DNA from: Deltaproteobacteria bacterium | Lineage (GTDB): Bacteria > Myxococcota_A > Polyangia > JACPQR01 | Direction: 5' to 3' | DNA: 64,000 bases | Assembly (NCBI GenBank): GCA_016190375.1 | Contig: JACPQR010000110.1 | Location: forward strand, 1 to 64,000 | In this document: positions 36,575-44,829 of the stretch, piece by piece | Position numbering within the stretch: the stretch's first letter is position 1 | Layout of the letters: every line of letters starts with the position of its first letter | Made by a program: the position numbers and the translations under genes | The notes under the pieces: generated by a model | The model's input: the letters and a program-made list of their open reading frames with translations, nothing else | Told to the model about the DNA's origin: nothing | The model's database searches: none

Positions 36575-37669
36575 TCAGGGCTTGGTGAAACGCAGGCTGT
36601 AGACCGGATCCGGCTCGCCCAGCACGTGAAAGTCGACGGTGAAGTCGCGACCCGCGACCGTGACGGCGGCGAAGCCGTGCTGCTCGTCCTGGCAGTAGTC
36701 GGTGCGGCCGGGCTCGCATTCGGTCGGGCCCGCTCCGGCGGCTCCCGCGATGAACTGCTCGAACTCGTGCGTCGTTCCGGGAACGCGATCCTCGTCGATG
36801 TGGACCCAGGCGTGCGTGTGCTCGTGGCCGTGGAAGCTCGCCGAGACGATGGGGTGACGATTGATGACCTCGGTGACCTCCTCGTTGGTGCTGCAGCAAT
36901 GGTTCGCCACCTGGTAGATGGGGCCGTGCCAGAAGAGGAACGCATGCGTCAGGCCCCTCGCGGCGGCGCTCGAGAGGTCGCGGTCCATCCATTCGAGCTC
37001 TTCGGATCCGATCCGCTCGACCGATCCGAGGACGTCGAGCATGACGAAATGCGCGTTGCCGTGGTCGAAGGAGTAGTTCAGGTCCTCTCCCTGCTCGCTG
37101 AACCGGGACGATCCGACCCGCGCCGCGACGCCTTCGAAGTCGAAGAACGCGGCCCACGGCTCCTCGGAGCCCTCGCGCTCGTGGTTGCCGCGCATCGCGT
37201 ACGTGATGTCGAAGAGCCGGTTGTCCGCCCAGCCGTTCAGCGCTTCCTTCCACTCGGTTCCGGCGCTCTCGTCGAATCCGTCCGGGACGAGGTCGCCGGC
37301 ATAGACGGAGAAGCTCGGGCCCACTTCCCGGACCTGCGGCGACAGCTCCGCGAGGACGTCGGTGTCCGTCTTCGTGTCGCCCCAGGCGACGAACCGGAAC
37401 GACTCTTCGGACGGCTCGAGCGGGTCTTCGGCCGCTCCGGCGACGTCCGGGTCGGTCGCGCCCGCGCCCTCGCCGGCCGACGGCTCATCCTCCGAGCCCG
37501 ACTCCTCCGTCGGCTCGCCGATGCCCGAGTCGCCTGCGGGCGCCGCGCCCTCGCCATCGGCGTCGCCGTCCCCGCCCTGCGCCTCCGTCACCGGAGAGAA
37601 CCCGATCTCGCCGGCCAGGCAGCCGGCGACCGCGAGAACGGCCGCCGCGAACCAGAAGTGCTTTCGCAT
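36575..37669 (-). CDS. Calcineurin-like metallophosphoesterase lipoprotein
   Basis: 364 residues from the ATG at 37669. Lipobox VAGC after a short signal peptide, then an acidic Gly/Ser/Glu linker (about 30-90). Phosphoesterase motifs: FVAWGDTKTD, VYAGDLVPDG, AMRGNHEREG, FLFWHGPIYQ and SFHGHEHTHAW. In motif 1 the usual DxH reads DTK, so one metal ligand is replaced; the others are intact. It is probably anchored at the cell surface. Substrate unknown. It follows the LVIVD propeller gene at 153 bases and precedes the Hsp70-like gene. Confidence 0.88.
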   Translation of the reverse strand: MRKHFWFAAAVLAVAGCLAGEIGFSPVTEAQGGDGDADGEGAAPAGDSGIGEPTEESGSEDEPSAGEGAGATDPDVAGAAEDPLEPSEESFRFVAWGDTKTDTDVLAELSPQVREVGPSFSVYAGDLVPDGFDESAGTEWKEALNGWADNRLFDITYAMRGNHEREGSEEPWAAFFDFEGVAARVGSSRFSEQGEDLNYSFDHGNAHFVMLDVLGSVERIGSEELEWMDRDLSSAAARGLTHAFLFWHGPIYQVANHCCSTNEEVTEVINRHPIVSASFHGHEHTHAWVHIDEDRVPGTTHEFEQFIAGAAGAGPTECEPGRTDYCQDEQHGFAAVTVAGRDFTVDFHVLGEPDPVYSLRFTKP

Positions 37670-37822
37670 GGGCCGAGTGGAGGCAGCCCTCGTGCCATCC
37701 CTATTTCCCGTCCGGATCGGAGCTCGACCCACCGCACGTGATGGCGGCCGCCCTCATCCCAGAACCGCCCGCGCGCCGCGAGCTCGAGTCCGTCGGCGCT
37801 CCTGCTCGAGGCTTGGTAGCGA

Positions 37823-39352
37823 TCAGAACGGAAAGTCACGAGACGGACAGCCGTGCTCGACGATGTGGACGCCGGCGGCGCCGTCGGCGATGAGCACGAG
37901 CGGGCCCGACACCTGGAGGTCGAGGGCGAGGCCAGGGGTGTCGACCGACCCGACCCCTGCGGGCGCCTCCGGTGTCGCCACGTCCAGGATCTGCAAGCCG
38001 CTCGCCTCGTCGGCGATGTACGCATAGCCTTCCTGCACGTCGATGCTCAGCGCGTGGCCCGGGGTTCGGGCCATGCCGACCACGACGGGCGCCTCGGGAT
38101 CCGAAACGTCGACGACTTTCAGCCCGTAGTCCCAGATCGCGACGAGGGCGTGGTCGTCCCACAGCGCAACGGACTCGGCGAGCCCGATGTCATCGAGCGA
38201 CCCGACGATTCCCGGGACGGCCTTCCCGCCTACGTCGGCGATCTGCAGGCCGCCGTTGCCGTCCGCCACGAGGACGTGCGACAAAGGAAACAGCCTGACG
38301 TCCCAGGCTGTCTCGGGAGTGTCGACGGACCCCACGAGCGCCGGATCCGTCGGGTCCGAGACGTCCACGAATTGAACGCCCTCGCCTTCATCCGCGATCA
38401 TCACCATTTCGATGAAGGTCAGCTCGACGCCCATCGCGGTGCCCGGCGTGTCGACGGTCGCGAGGGCCGAGGGCGATTCCGGATCAGACCAGTCGATCAC
38501 CGTCAATCCGGCAAGACCGTCCGCGACGAAAGCGGTGGGTCCGGAAACCGCGACACGGTGGGCGGCCGTCGCTTCGACCTCGGAGAGCATGTCGGGCTCG
38601 GCAGGATCCGAGATATCCACGAGGAAGAGCCGCGACCCAGCCGCAACGAAGGCGGTCGAGCCGGAGACGGCTACTCCTTGCGCGCCGAGCCCCAGGTCGA
38701 CCGAGCCGACGATCGAGGGCTCGCAGGCTTCGACCGGACCGCCGTCCTGCCCAACGATCGAGCCGTCTGCCGCACCGTCCGCGCCGCCGTCCGCGCCAGC
38801 GTCCGCGCCGGCGTCATTCTCGTCTCGGCCTGCGTCGAGCCCCGCGTCGGTCCACGTTCGACCTGCGTCCGCGCCGGCGTCGTTCTCGTCTCGGCCTGCG
38901 TCGAGCCCGGCATCCACTCCCGCACAGACGCCTGCCGCACAGCGCTCGTCCGGATCGCAGCCCAGCGGCGCGATCTCTCCGAGGAAGACGTCGAGCGTGC
39001 CCTCCCCTCCGCCCTCGAGCTTGACCGTGTCGCAGCCGGCGGCGTACAGAATGCACCCGGCCTCCCAGGCCCGACCGTAGAGGCCATACGTGCCCGCGGC
39101 TATCTTGCCGATCGGCGACGGCTCGTCCACGTCCGCCGTCACGAGACGCAGCGGCGCGGAGGGAGCCACGCCTGGCGCGGACACCTCGCCGCACGACCGC
39201 AGCACCACGACCTCGACCCGCGTCGCCCGCGCTACGCCTCCCGGCACGTGGACGACGACTCGGTAGTGGCCGTCCTGGCACGCGGCCCCGGCCAGCGCCA
39301 GCGCGCAGAGGCCGACGCCCGGGACGGTCGAGCGCAGCGGTAGCCACCGCAT
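37823..39352 (-). CDS. LVIVD-repeat beta-propeller lipoprotein
   Basis: 509 residues; the ATG at 39352 begins a signal peptide ending at GAAC. A beta domain (about 28-135) is followed by an Ala/Asp linker in which the unit DAGLDAGRDENDAGADAG occurs twice, then seven or so LVIVD repeats (SRLFLVDISDPAEP, GLTVIDWSDPESP, GVQFVDVSDPTDP, GLKVVDVSDPEAP, GLQILDVATPEAP) forming a propeller. LVIVD proteins are surface proteins found in bacteria and archaea with no enzymatic role known. The upstream 411 bp contains the large hairpin described separately. Confidence 0.88.
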   Translation of the reverse strand: MRWLPLRSTVPGVGLCALALAGAACQDGHYRVVVHVPGGVARATRVEVVVLRSCGEVSAPGVAPSAPLRLVTADVDEPSPIGKIAAGTYGLYGRAWEAGCILYAAGCDTVKLEGGGEGTLDVFLGEIAPLGCDPDERCAAGVCAGVDAGLDAGRDENDAGADAGRTWTDAGLDAGRDENDAGADAGADGGADGAADGSIVGQDGGPVEACEPSIVGSVDLGLGAQGVAVSGSTAFVAAGSRLFLVDISDPAEPDMLSEVEATAAHRVAVSGPTAFVADGLAGLTVIDWSDPESPSALATVDTPGTAMGVELTFIEMVMIADEGEGVQFVDVSDPTDPALVGSVDTPETAWDVRLFPLSHVLVADGNGGLQIADVGGKAVPGIVGSLDDIGLAESVALWDDHALVAIWDYGLKVVDVSDPEAPVVVGMARTPGHALSIDVQEGYAYIADEASGLQILDVATPEAPAGVGSVDTPGLALDLQVSGPLVLIADGAAGVHIVEHGCPSRDFPF

Positions 39353-39481
39353 GGCACTCATCCTCTCACGCGGCGGCGAGCAGAGATAGCTGCCGGGGCT
39401 AGTGTACCGAAGCAGACCCCCCGGCTCCGCCGGGGAGGCAACCACTGTTCGACATCTCCCGGAGCGCCGCGCGAGTGTGAA

Positions 39482-39561
39482 CGTGGACGTAGACGTGGTC
39501 GTGGACGTGGACGATCCGGATTCGGGCTCGACCACGACCACGACCACGACAACGACCACGC
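39482..39561. repeat. Large imperfect inverted repeat (32-bp arms, 15-base loop)
   Basis: Left arm 39482-39513 is built of CGTGGAC/CGTGGTC units; right arm 39529-39561 of CGACCA units. Aligned as a stem, 27 of 32 positions pair, with all mismatches at A/T positions. The loop is about 39514-39528. It lies in a 411-bp gap between the divergent LVIVD and vapB-like genes; I see no gene in the remainder of that gap. Confidence 0.8.
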
Positions 39562-39755
39562 TTACGAATCGACCGAACCCGTACCCAGGTATTATCCCGT
39601 CTCGCCGAGGCCGGGCGCTGGGCTCACGGCGGCGGTGGTTCTCTCGCACCGGGGCGACGCCGCGGGCGCAGGTCGATCACGAGGCCAGGGCCCTTCCGCG
39701 CTCGAGGTCCGCCGTGGGCGGTATGCGGTTGCATGCCCGGCGGTCTCATGACATG

Positions 39756-39766
39756 CATATGATATG
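39756..39766. promoter_or_regulatory. Palindrome over the antitoxin start codon, candidate operator
   Basis: CATAT-G-ATATG is an 11-base perfect palindrome whose last three bases are the antitoxin ATG, in an AT-rich island. Ribbon-helix-helix antitoxins usually bind short palindromes at their own promoter, so this is a reasonable operator. Confidence 0.45.
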
Positions 39767-40024
39767 GCGAGCGCTCATCGTACGACCTTGCTCCTCGACC
39801 CCGCGACGCGCCGCGCCGCGCGCGACCTCGCCAGACACTACGAGTGCTCGACCTCGGAGGCCATCAGACGCGCAGTCGTGCGCCAGCGTGAGGCGGTCAT
39901 CGGCGTGCCGGCCGCGCTTCGCGGTCGCCGGACGCGCGCGCTCCGGCGGCTCTTCGTCCTGTTCGAGCGGGCCGACCCGGACCGTGAGATCCGGCGGCTC
40001 AAGGCAGAGGACGCGGGGTTCTGA
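39764..40024 (+). CDS. Ribbon-helix-helix antitoxin of a VapBC-type pair
   Basis: 86 residues. An N-terminal beta strand (RTTLLLDPATRRAARDLARH) followed by STSEAIRRAVVRQREA forms an RHH DNA-binding fold; the basic/acidic C-terminal tail (LFERADPDREIRRLKAEDAGF) should wrap the toxin. It ends one base into the start of the PIN toxin gene (TGATG overlap), the usual order and coupling for VapBC operons. Confidence 0.8.
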   Translation: MASAHRTTLLLDPATRRAARDLARHYECSTSEAIRRAVVRQREAVIGVPAALRGRRTRALRRLFVLFERADPDREIRRLKAEDAGF

Positions 40025-40407
40025 TGCGCTATCACATCGATACCGACTACCTGATCGTCGCTCTCGGCAGGTCCGGCAAGGAACGACGGCGTCTTCTGGC
40101 CATCGCGGACTCGGATGCCCGCCTGCAGATGAGCGCGATCGCGTGGTACGAGTTCGCACGAGGTCCCCGTACGCCGGAGCAGCTCGCTGTCGCCCGGTCG
40201 CTTCTCGACGAGGAGGAAGGGGTCATCCCCTTCTCCGAGGCGCTGGCCGCACGGGCGGGCGATGTGTTCCGAAGCCTGGGCTCTCCCCGCAAGCGCGCTG
40301 CCGACGTCGGAATTGGCGTCACCGCGGCTGCGCTCGGAGCCGTGCTCTTGACGAGGAACACCGCTGACTTCGAGGGAATAGAGGGTCTCGAGCTCGAGAC
40401 GTCGTGA
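40024..40407 (+). CDS. vapC: PIN-domain ribonuclease toxin, VapC family
   Basis: 127 residues, standard PIN size. Acidic residues for metal binding: D6 and D8 (HIDTDYLI), E43 (AWYEFARG), D94 (AADVGIGVTA) and D115 with N112 (LLTRNTADFEG). All are intact, so an active Mg-dependent RNase is expected. It probably cuts tRNA or rRNA as other VapC toxins do; the target cannot be told from sequence. Confidence 0.85.
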   Translation: MRYHIDTDYLIVALGRSGKERRRLLAIADSDARLQMSAIAWYEFARGPRTPEQLAVARSLLDEEEGVIPFSEALAARAGDVFRSLGSPRKRAADVGIGVTAAALGAVLLTRNTADFEGIEGLELETS

Positions 40408-40533
40408 GACTGACCGTCTGATGGTCGCCGTGTCGCTGGGCGAGACACCGGCGAGGTACCACGAGGACAGGCATGAGCCCGCGAGGCTCGCGACCACGAC
40501 CACCAGATCGCGCGCGCGCAGGCTCGTGATGGC

Positions 40534-41883
40534 TCACTCCTCCGACTTCGGCGAGATGCCGTGGCGGCGGCTCGCCCGCTGGATGAGCTTGCGGCTGACG
40601 CCGGCCTCTCGCGCGGCGGCCGAGACATTCCCGCCGCTGCGCTTCAGGGCGGCGTCGACATAGCGACGCTCGAACGCCTCGAGCACGCGGTCTCGGGCCA
40701 CGTGATACGGCAGGGTGAGCTCGACCTCGCCTTCGTCGGGCTCGGGCTTCGCGGTCGTCTGGCTCTTCGCGAAGGCCTCGGGGCCTGCGATCGAGAGGGC
40801 GCGCTCGACCGCGTTGCGGAGCTCGCGGACGTTCCCGGGCCAGGGCCGCGAGCAGAGGACCTCGACGACGCGGTCCGACAGAGCCGGCGGGGCTGCGCCC
40901 GGCCGCGCGAGGAGCCTGAGGAAGTGCTGGGTCAAGAACGGGATGTCCTCGGGTCTGGACCGAAGCGGCGGCAGCGCGACCTTGACCACCGCCAGCCGGT
41001 AGTACAGATCTCCGCGAAACCGCCCCGCGTTGACCTCGGCCTCGAGCGATCGGTTCGTCGCGGCCACTATTCGGACGTCGATCGTGCGCGACTTGCTCGT
41101 GCCGACCCGCCGGACCTCGCGCTTCTCGAGTGCCCGGAGGAGCTTCGGCTGCAGGTCGAGGGGCAGCTCGCCGATCTCGTCGAGGAAGAGCGTCCCGCCG
41201 TCCGCCTCCTCGAAGACGCCGGTCGCCTCGGAGACGGCACCAGTGAACGCGCCCTTGACGTGGCCGAACAGCGCGCTCTCGACCAGCTCGCGCGCCACCG
41301 CGCCGCAGTCGAAGACGACGAAGGGCTCGTCCGCGCGCGGGCTCGCGGCGTGGATGCCCTCGGCCGCGAGCTCCTTCCCCGTCCCGCTCTCGCCCTCGAC
41401 GAGGACCGTCGCTTCGGTCGGGGCCACCCGCTCGAGGACGGAGAAGACCTCTCGCATCTTGACGCTCTTGCCGATGAGCGCGCCGAAGCTCTCGCTCGAG
41501 GAGAGCGGGACGTCGAGCCTGTCGTCGGACGTCGTCAGCCGCAGCGTCGTCTGGCCGACCCTGAGGAGCGTCCCGGGCGGCACCTCCACGTCGTGGACGC
41601 GGGCCGAGTCGACGAACGTCCCGTTGGAGGAGCGGTGGTCCGTGACGCGCACGAGCCCCTCGGTGATGGTCAGGTCGCAGTGGTGTCTGGACACGGTCGG
41701 ATCGGTGAGCGGCACGTCGCACTCGGGCGCAGACCCGACTCGCACGAGGGCGCGCTGCGGCCCGAGCTCCATGCCTCGGTCGGGCCCGTCCATGATCACG
41801 ATCCTGAGCCGCGGCAGCCTGAGGACCCACCCGCCCTCTGCGGCCGGGATGAGCTCGGTCCGGGTCTTCTCCTCGTCCTGCAC
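40534..41883 (-). CDS. FHA-domain sigma-54-dependent transcriptional activator
   Basis: 449 residues from a GTG. An N-terminal FHA domain (about 30-110, SRHHCDLTI and HRSSNGTFVDSA) reads phosphothreonine. The AAA+ domain has Walker A GESGTGKE, the sigma-54 contact loop GAFTGA, Walker B GGTLFLDEIGEL and RPWPGNVREL. The C-terminal Fis-type HTH is GNVSAAAREAGVSRKLIQR. FHA-type activators are a myxobacterial speciality linking Ser/Thr kinases to sigma-54 promoters. The kinase gene 27 bases upstream on the same strand is the obvious partner. Confidence 0.94.
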   Translation of the reverse strand: MQDEEKTRTELIPAAEGGWVLRLPRLRIVIMDGPDRGMELGPQRALVRVGSAPECDVPLTDPTVSRHHCDLTITEGLVRVTDHRSSNGTFVDSARVHDVEVPPGTLLRVGQTTLRLTTSDDRLDVPLSSSESFGALIGKSVKMREVFSVLERVAPTEATVLVEGESGTGKELAAEGIHAASPRADEPFVVFDCGAVARELVESALFGHVKGAFTGAVSEATGVFEEADGGTLFLDEIGELPLDLQPKLLRALEKREVRRVGTSKSRTIDVRIVAATNRSLEAEVNAGRFRGDLYYRLAVVKVALPPLRSRPEDIPFLTQHFLRLLARPGAAPPALSDRVVEVLCSRPWPGNVRELRNAVERALSIAGPEAFAKSQTTAKPEPDEGEVELTLPYHVARDRVLEAFERRYVDAALKRSGGNVSAAAREAGVSRKLIQRASRRHGISPKSEE

Positions 41884-41910
41884 GAGGGGAGGGTACTCGA
41901 TCCGCGCGGA

Positions 41911-43632
41911 TCAGTGCAGCCGCAGCACCACTCGCGCCGTCTCGCCCGCGCGCACCTCGACCGTCTGGGACCCCTCGAGGCCGCTGTCCGGATTGCGGGC
42001 CAGCACGCGGTGCCGTCCCGCCGGCAGGGTGAGCGTCGCCGGAGTCGACTCGGCGCGCCTCCGCCCATCGACGAACACGGCTCCCCACGGCTGCGAGCCG
42101 ACGATGAGGGTCCCTTGCCGCGCGGCGGCGCGGGAGGGGAGTGTGAGCGCGGACGGGCTCGTGCTCGGAGTCGGGCTGGGGCTCGGGCTCGGGCTCGGGG
42201 CCGAGCTCGGACTCGAGACCGGGCTCGGGCTCGCGGCCGGACTCGGAACCGTGCTCGGGGGCACGCCGACGGACGCGTCGGGCGTCTCGACCGGCGACCC
42301 GCTCACGCTCCACGCACCAACTCCGGCGGCGACGAGCACGAGCGCCGCGACGGCGAGCGACGTCGACAGCTTCCTGCTTCCGGGGATGTCGACCCGACTC
42401 GCGGCAGCGGAGACCGAGGTCGGAGTGGCGGTCGTGCTCGAGGTCGAGATCGCCGCCTGAGATCCGGCGGACGACCGCGCCGGGGCCGACGCGACCGCCG
42501 CCGAGGCCGTCCTCGGGAACGCGTCCTCGACCGCGGGTGCGCCGGAGGTCCGCTCGGGGACGGTGGGTCGGATGGCGGCCTGCTCCGTCTTCGGTCCTGG
42601 CTCCTCGCCAGCCGCGAGGAGGAGGGCCTTCTCGAGCGGGTCGGTCACGGTCACGGGCGGGGGCTGCCGGGTGCGGGCGAACTCGTCGGGGAAGAGCGAT
42701 CGGAGGAAGCCTTCGAGGTCCGTGCTGGTCAGCGTCGAGTCGAGCTTCGCGAGGAAACGCCCGAGGACGACCTGCATGGCGCGCGCCTCGTGGAAGCGCT
42801 GCTCGCGATCCAGCGCGAGCGCGATTCGCACGACCTCGTCCAGCTCCTCCGGCACGTCGGGGCGCAGCGCGCGCGGGGGGTCGAAGAGGCCCCGCCGCAC
42901 CAGATCGAGCGTCGTGACCCGGTCGTCGCCGTCGAAGGGTCGCCTTCCGGTCAGGAGCTCGTAGAGGACCACGCCGGTCGCGTAGATGTCGGTCCGAGCG
43001 TCGACGGGCTCGCAGCGCGCCTGCTCCGGCGACATGTAGGGGACCTTTCCCTTCAGCCCCGGAGTCAGGGTCTGGATCCCCTTGGCCCGGACCTTCGCGA
43101 TTCCGAAGTCCACCAGCCGGACCGTCCCTTCCCACGAGACCAGGATGTTCGTCGGCGACACGTCGCGGTGTACGAGCCCGAGGTGCCGCCCGTCGGGGCC
43201 GACCTTGGAGTGCGCGTACGAGAGCCCCTTGCAGACCTCGATCACGACGAAGACGGCGATGCCGATGGGGAAGGGGGCGGCCTTCTTCGCCGCCTGGATC
43301 CGGATCGCCCTCAGGTCCTTGCCGGCGACGTGCTCCATCGCCAGGTAGTGGCTGCCGTCCACCTCGCCGAAGTCGAAGACGGGGACGATGTTCCCGTGCT
43401 GCAGCGAGATCGAGATGCGGGCCTCGTCGAGGAACATCTGGACGATGGCCGGCTCGTCGACGTAGGCCGGCAAGATCCGCTTGATCACGCACCGCTTGTC
43501 GATCCCGCCCGCGCCGGGAAGCGTGGCGCTCCACACCTCCGCCATGCCGCCCGAGCCGATGCGCTCGTGGAGGACGTACTTTCCGAACGGGACTCGCACC
43601 TTGGTTCCCCACCATGATAGATCGAGGGACAT
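41911..43632 (-). CDS. Ser/Thr protein kinase with C-terminal PEGA domain
   Basis: 573 residues from the ATG at 43632. Kinase domain about 15-275: Gly loop ERIGSGGMAEVWSA, catalytic Lys in RCVIKRILP, catalytic loop GLVHRDVSPTNILV, DFG in LVDFGIAK and the APE-like SPEQAR. A Ser/Ala-rich stretch leads to a membrane helix (about 415-435, TSLAVAALVLVAAGVGAWSV), a Pro/Ser repeat tract, and a C-terminal PEGA domain (GTLIVGSQPWGAVFVDGRRR) that should lie outside the inner membrane. A signalling receptor is likely: PEGA senses, the kinase signals to the FHA activator downstream. Confidence 0.92.
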   Translation of the reverse strand: MSLDLSWWGTKVRVPFGKYVLHERIGSGGMAEVWSATLPGAGGIDKRCVIKRILPAYVDEPAIVQMFLDEARISISLQHGNIVPVFDFGEVDGSHYLAMEHVAGKDLRAIRIQAAKKAAPFPIGIAVFVVIEVCKGLSYAHSKVGPDGRHLGLVHRDVSPTNILVSWEGTVRLVDFGIAKVRAKGIQTLTPGLKGKVPYMSPEQARCEPVDARTDIYATGVVLYELLTGRRPFDGDDRVTTLDLVRRGLFDPPRALRPDVPEELDEVVRIALALDREQRFHEARAMQVVLGRFLAKLDSTLTSTDLEGFLRSLFPDEFARTRQPPPVTVTDPLEKALLLAAGEEPGPKTEQAAIRPTVPERTSGAPAVEDAFPRTASAAVASAPARSSAGSQAAISTSSTTATPTSVSAAASRVDIPGSRKLSTSLAVAALVLVAAGVGAWSVSGSPVETPDASVGVPPSTVPSPAASPSPVSSPSSAPSPSPSPSPTPSTSPSALTLPSRAAARQGTLIVGSQPWGAVFVDGRRRAESTPATLTLPAGRHRVLARNPDSGLEGSQTVEVRAGETARVVLRLH

Positions 43633-43756
43633 GGGAGCGGGGTAGCTCCAGAGCCCGTTCCGGGTCGCATTGCGAAGTCCGCTCCGAGCGGGGAGGCCCA
43701 GGCCCGCGAAGCCACCGCGCCCGCGAGGCACCGACCAGGCGCCGCGAAGCCCGGTG

Positions 43757-44080
43757 GGTGCTGGTCCGGGGGTGCGTTGCGCGGACCCGGGTTCGGCATG
43801 GCCAACCCCAGCGGCGAGCCGGTTTGTTGATCTCCACCAGCATCGCCGGTAGGACGAAGCAACAGGCAACAGGCGACAGGCGACAGGCGACCGGGAAGCG
43901 TCGGAGCCGGAACCGCGCTGGTTCGGTCAAGCCGTGAGCGGTGCGTGCAATCCGCTTTCCGGAATTGCCAGTTGCCTGTTGCCAGTCGCCTGTTGCCTGT
44001 TCCGGATTCAAGCCTGCGATGGTCTGGGGCGGCGGCGCAAAACCCGGGACCGTGCAACGCACCCCTGGTCCGGGACCCAG
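43757..44080. repeat. Nested inverted repeats with heptanucleotide arrays
   Basis: Outer arms 43757-43794 and 44044-44081 share GGGGTGCGTTGC in opposite orientation and are imperfect over about 38 bp. Inner arms 43858-43893 and 43965-44001 are arrays of the heptamer AGGCAAC/AGGCGAC and its complement. Together they fill most of the 495-bp gap between the kinase start (43632) and the antitoxin gene (44128); no gene was found in it. Confidence 0.7.
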
Positions 44081-44111
44081 TTGACATCCCCCATGAAATC
44101 CTCAATTGTAT
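44081..44111 (+). promoter_or_regulatory. Promoter candidate of the RHH/MazF-like operon
   Basis: A consensus -35 TTGACA at 44081-44086, then a -10-like TTGTAT at 44106-44111 (spacer 19; 18 if read as ATTGTA). AT-rich island just after the inverted-repeat block and 17 bases before the antitoxin ATG. Confidence 0.5.
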
Positions 44112-44127
44112 CCTCCAAGGGGAACCC

Positions 44128-44355
44128 ATGGAACGTGTCAACCTGAACCTGCCCACAGATGCGCGACGGAAGCTGAAAGGACTCGCCAAGCGCCGAGGGC
44201 GCAGTGAGGCCGTACTGGCGCGCGAGCTGGTCCTAGAGGCGCTCGAGCGCGAGGAGCGCGAGGAGTTCCTTCGCGAGGTCGCCCGGACGCAGACGCCGGA
44301 GGCGACCTCGCGCGATCTCGAGATCCTCGGAGCGTTCGAGGGCCTCGATGGCTGA
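44128..44355 (+). CDS. Ribbon-helix-helix antitoxin of a MazF-type pair
   Basis: 75 residues. An N-terminal RHH strand (ERVNLNLPTDARRKLKGLAK) and helices (RSEAVLARELVLEALERE) are followed by an acidic tail with EFLREVARTQTPEAT that would bind the toxin. A ribosome-binding site AAGGGG precedes the ATG. The stop lies inside the toxin gene (8-base overlap). Confidence 0.75.
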   Translation: MERVNLNLPTDARRKLKGLAKRRGRSEAVLARELVLEALEREEREEFLREVARTQTPEATSRDLEILGAFEGLDG

Positions 44356-44692
44356 TCGCGGCGACGTGCTGCGACTGAAGCGCCGCCTCGGCTTCGGTGC
44401 CCGCGGCGAGGGCGAGTCGGTCCTCGTCGTTCAGGAGGACGAGCTCGGACGGGTCCTTCCGACCATTCTCGTCGTCCCTCTGGATCCGGCCATCGCGGCG
44501 CACGGCGGGCGACCGATCGCCGTCCGAGTATCGGCGCAGGAAGCAGGTGCTTCGGTCGACCAGGTGGCGCTGGTCCACCAGGTCCGCCCGGTCGCGAAGA
44601 CCGCCCTCGCTCCCGGAGTCGTCGGCACCGTCCTGCCGCGCACGATGGCGGCGATCGACCGCGCCCTCCGGTACGTGCTGTCGCTCGGGTAG
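44348..44692 (+). CDS. MazF/PemK-family mRNA interferase toxin
   Basis: 114 residues. MazF fold features: ADRGDVLRLKRRLG opening strand, then ESVLVVQEDELGRVLPTILV, VVPLDPAIAA, the VDQVALVHQVRPVAK strand, and a C-terminal helix (RTMAAIDRALRYVLSLG). The Arg of RGDV and the conserved Thr/Ser in the second strand region point to RNase activity. Overlaps the antitoxin gene by 8 bases. Confidence 0.8.
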   Translation: MADRGDVLRLKRRLGFGARGEGESVLVVQEDELGRVLPTILVVPLDPAIAAHGGRPIAVRVSAQEAGASVDQVALVHQVRPVAKTALAPGVVGTVLPRTMAAIDRALRYVLSLG

Positions 44693-44737
44693 GAGCTAGT
44701 GCACGAGGGCCCGCCTCCCCTGGGCAACGCCCTGTCG

Positions 44738-44829
44738 CCCGAGCCGATTCGCCCATGCAGGACGTACTGTCCGAACGGGATTCGCACCTCCGTTCCCCAC
44801 CATGATAGATCGAGGACATGGGAGCGGGG
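44738..44829 (-). pseudogene. Relic of a Ser/Thr kinase gene 5' end
   Basis: About 90% identical over 92 bp to the start of the kinase at 43632 (43550-43641). On the minus strand it reads LDLSWWGTEVRIPFGQYVLH and then GRIGSG before the match stops inside the glycine loop. One base is missing just after the ATG, so the frame is broken. Amino-acid changes between copies (K/E, V/I, K/Q, E/G) suggest it was once an independent paralogue. The plus-strand ATG of the next gene lies inside the shared segment. Confidence 0.75.

Noticed and set aside
40319..44062. A 1,247-codon minus-strand frame across the activator and kinase
   Set aside because: It is a shadow frame dominated by Arg, Ala, Gly and Pro, without any domain pattern; the two real genes are in other frames.
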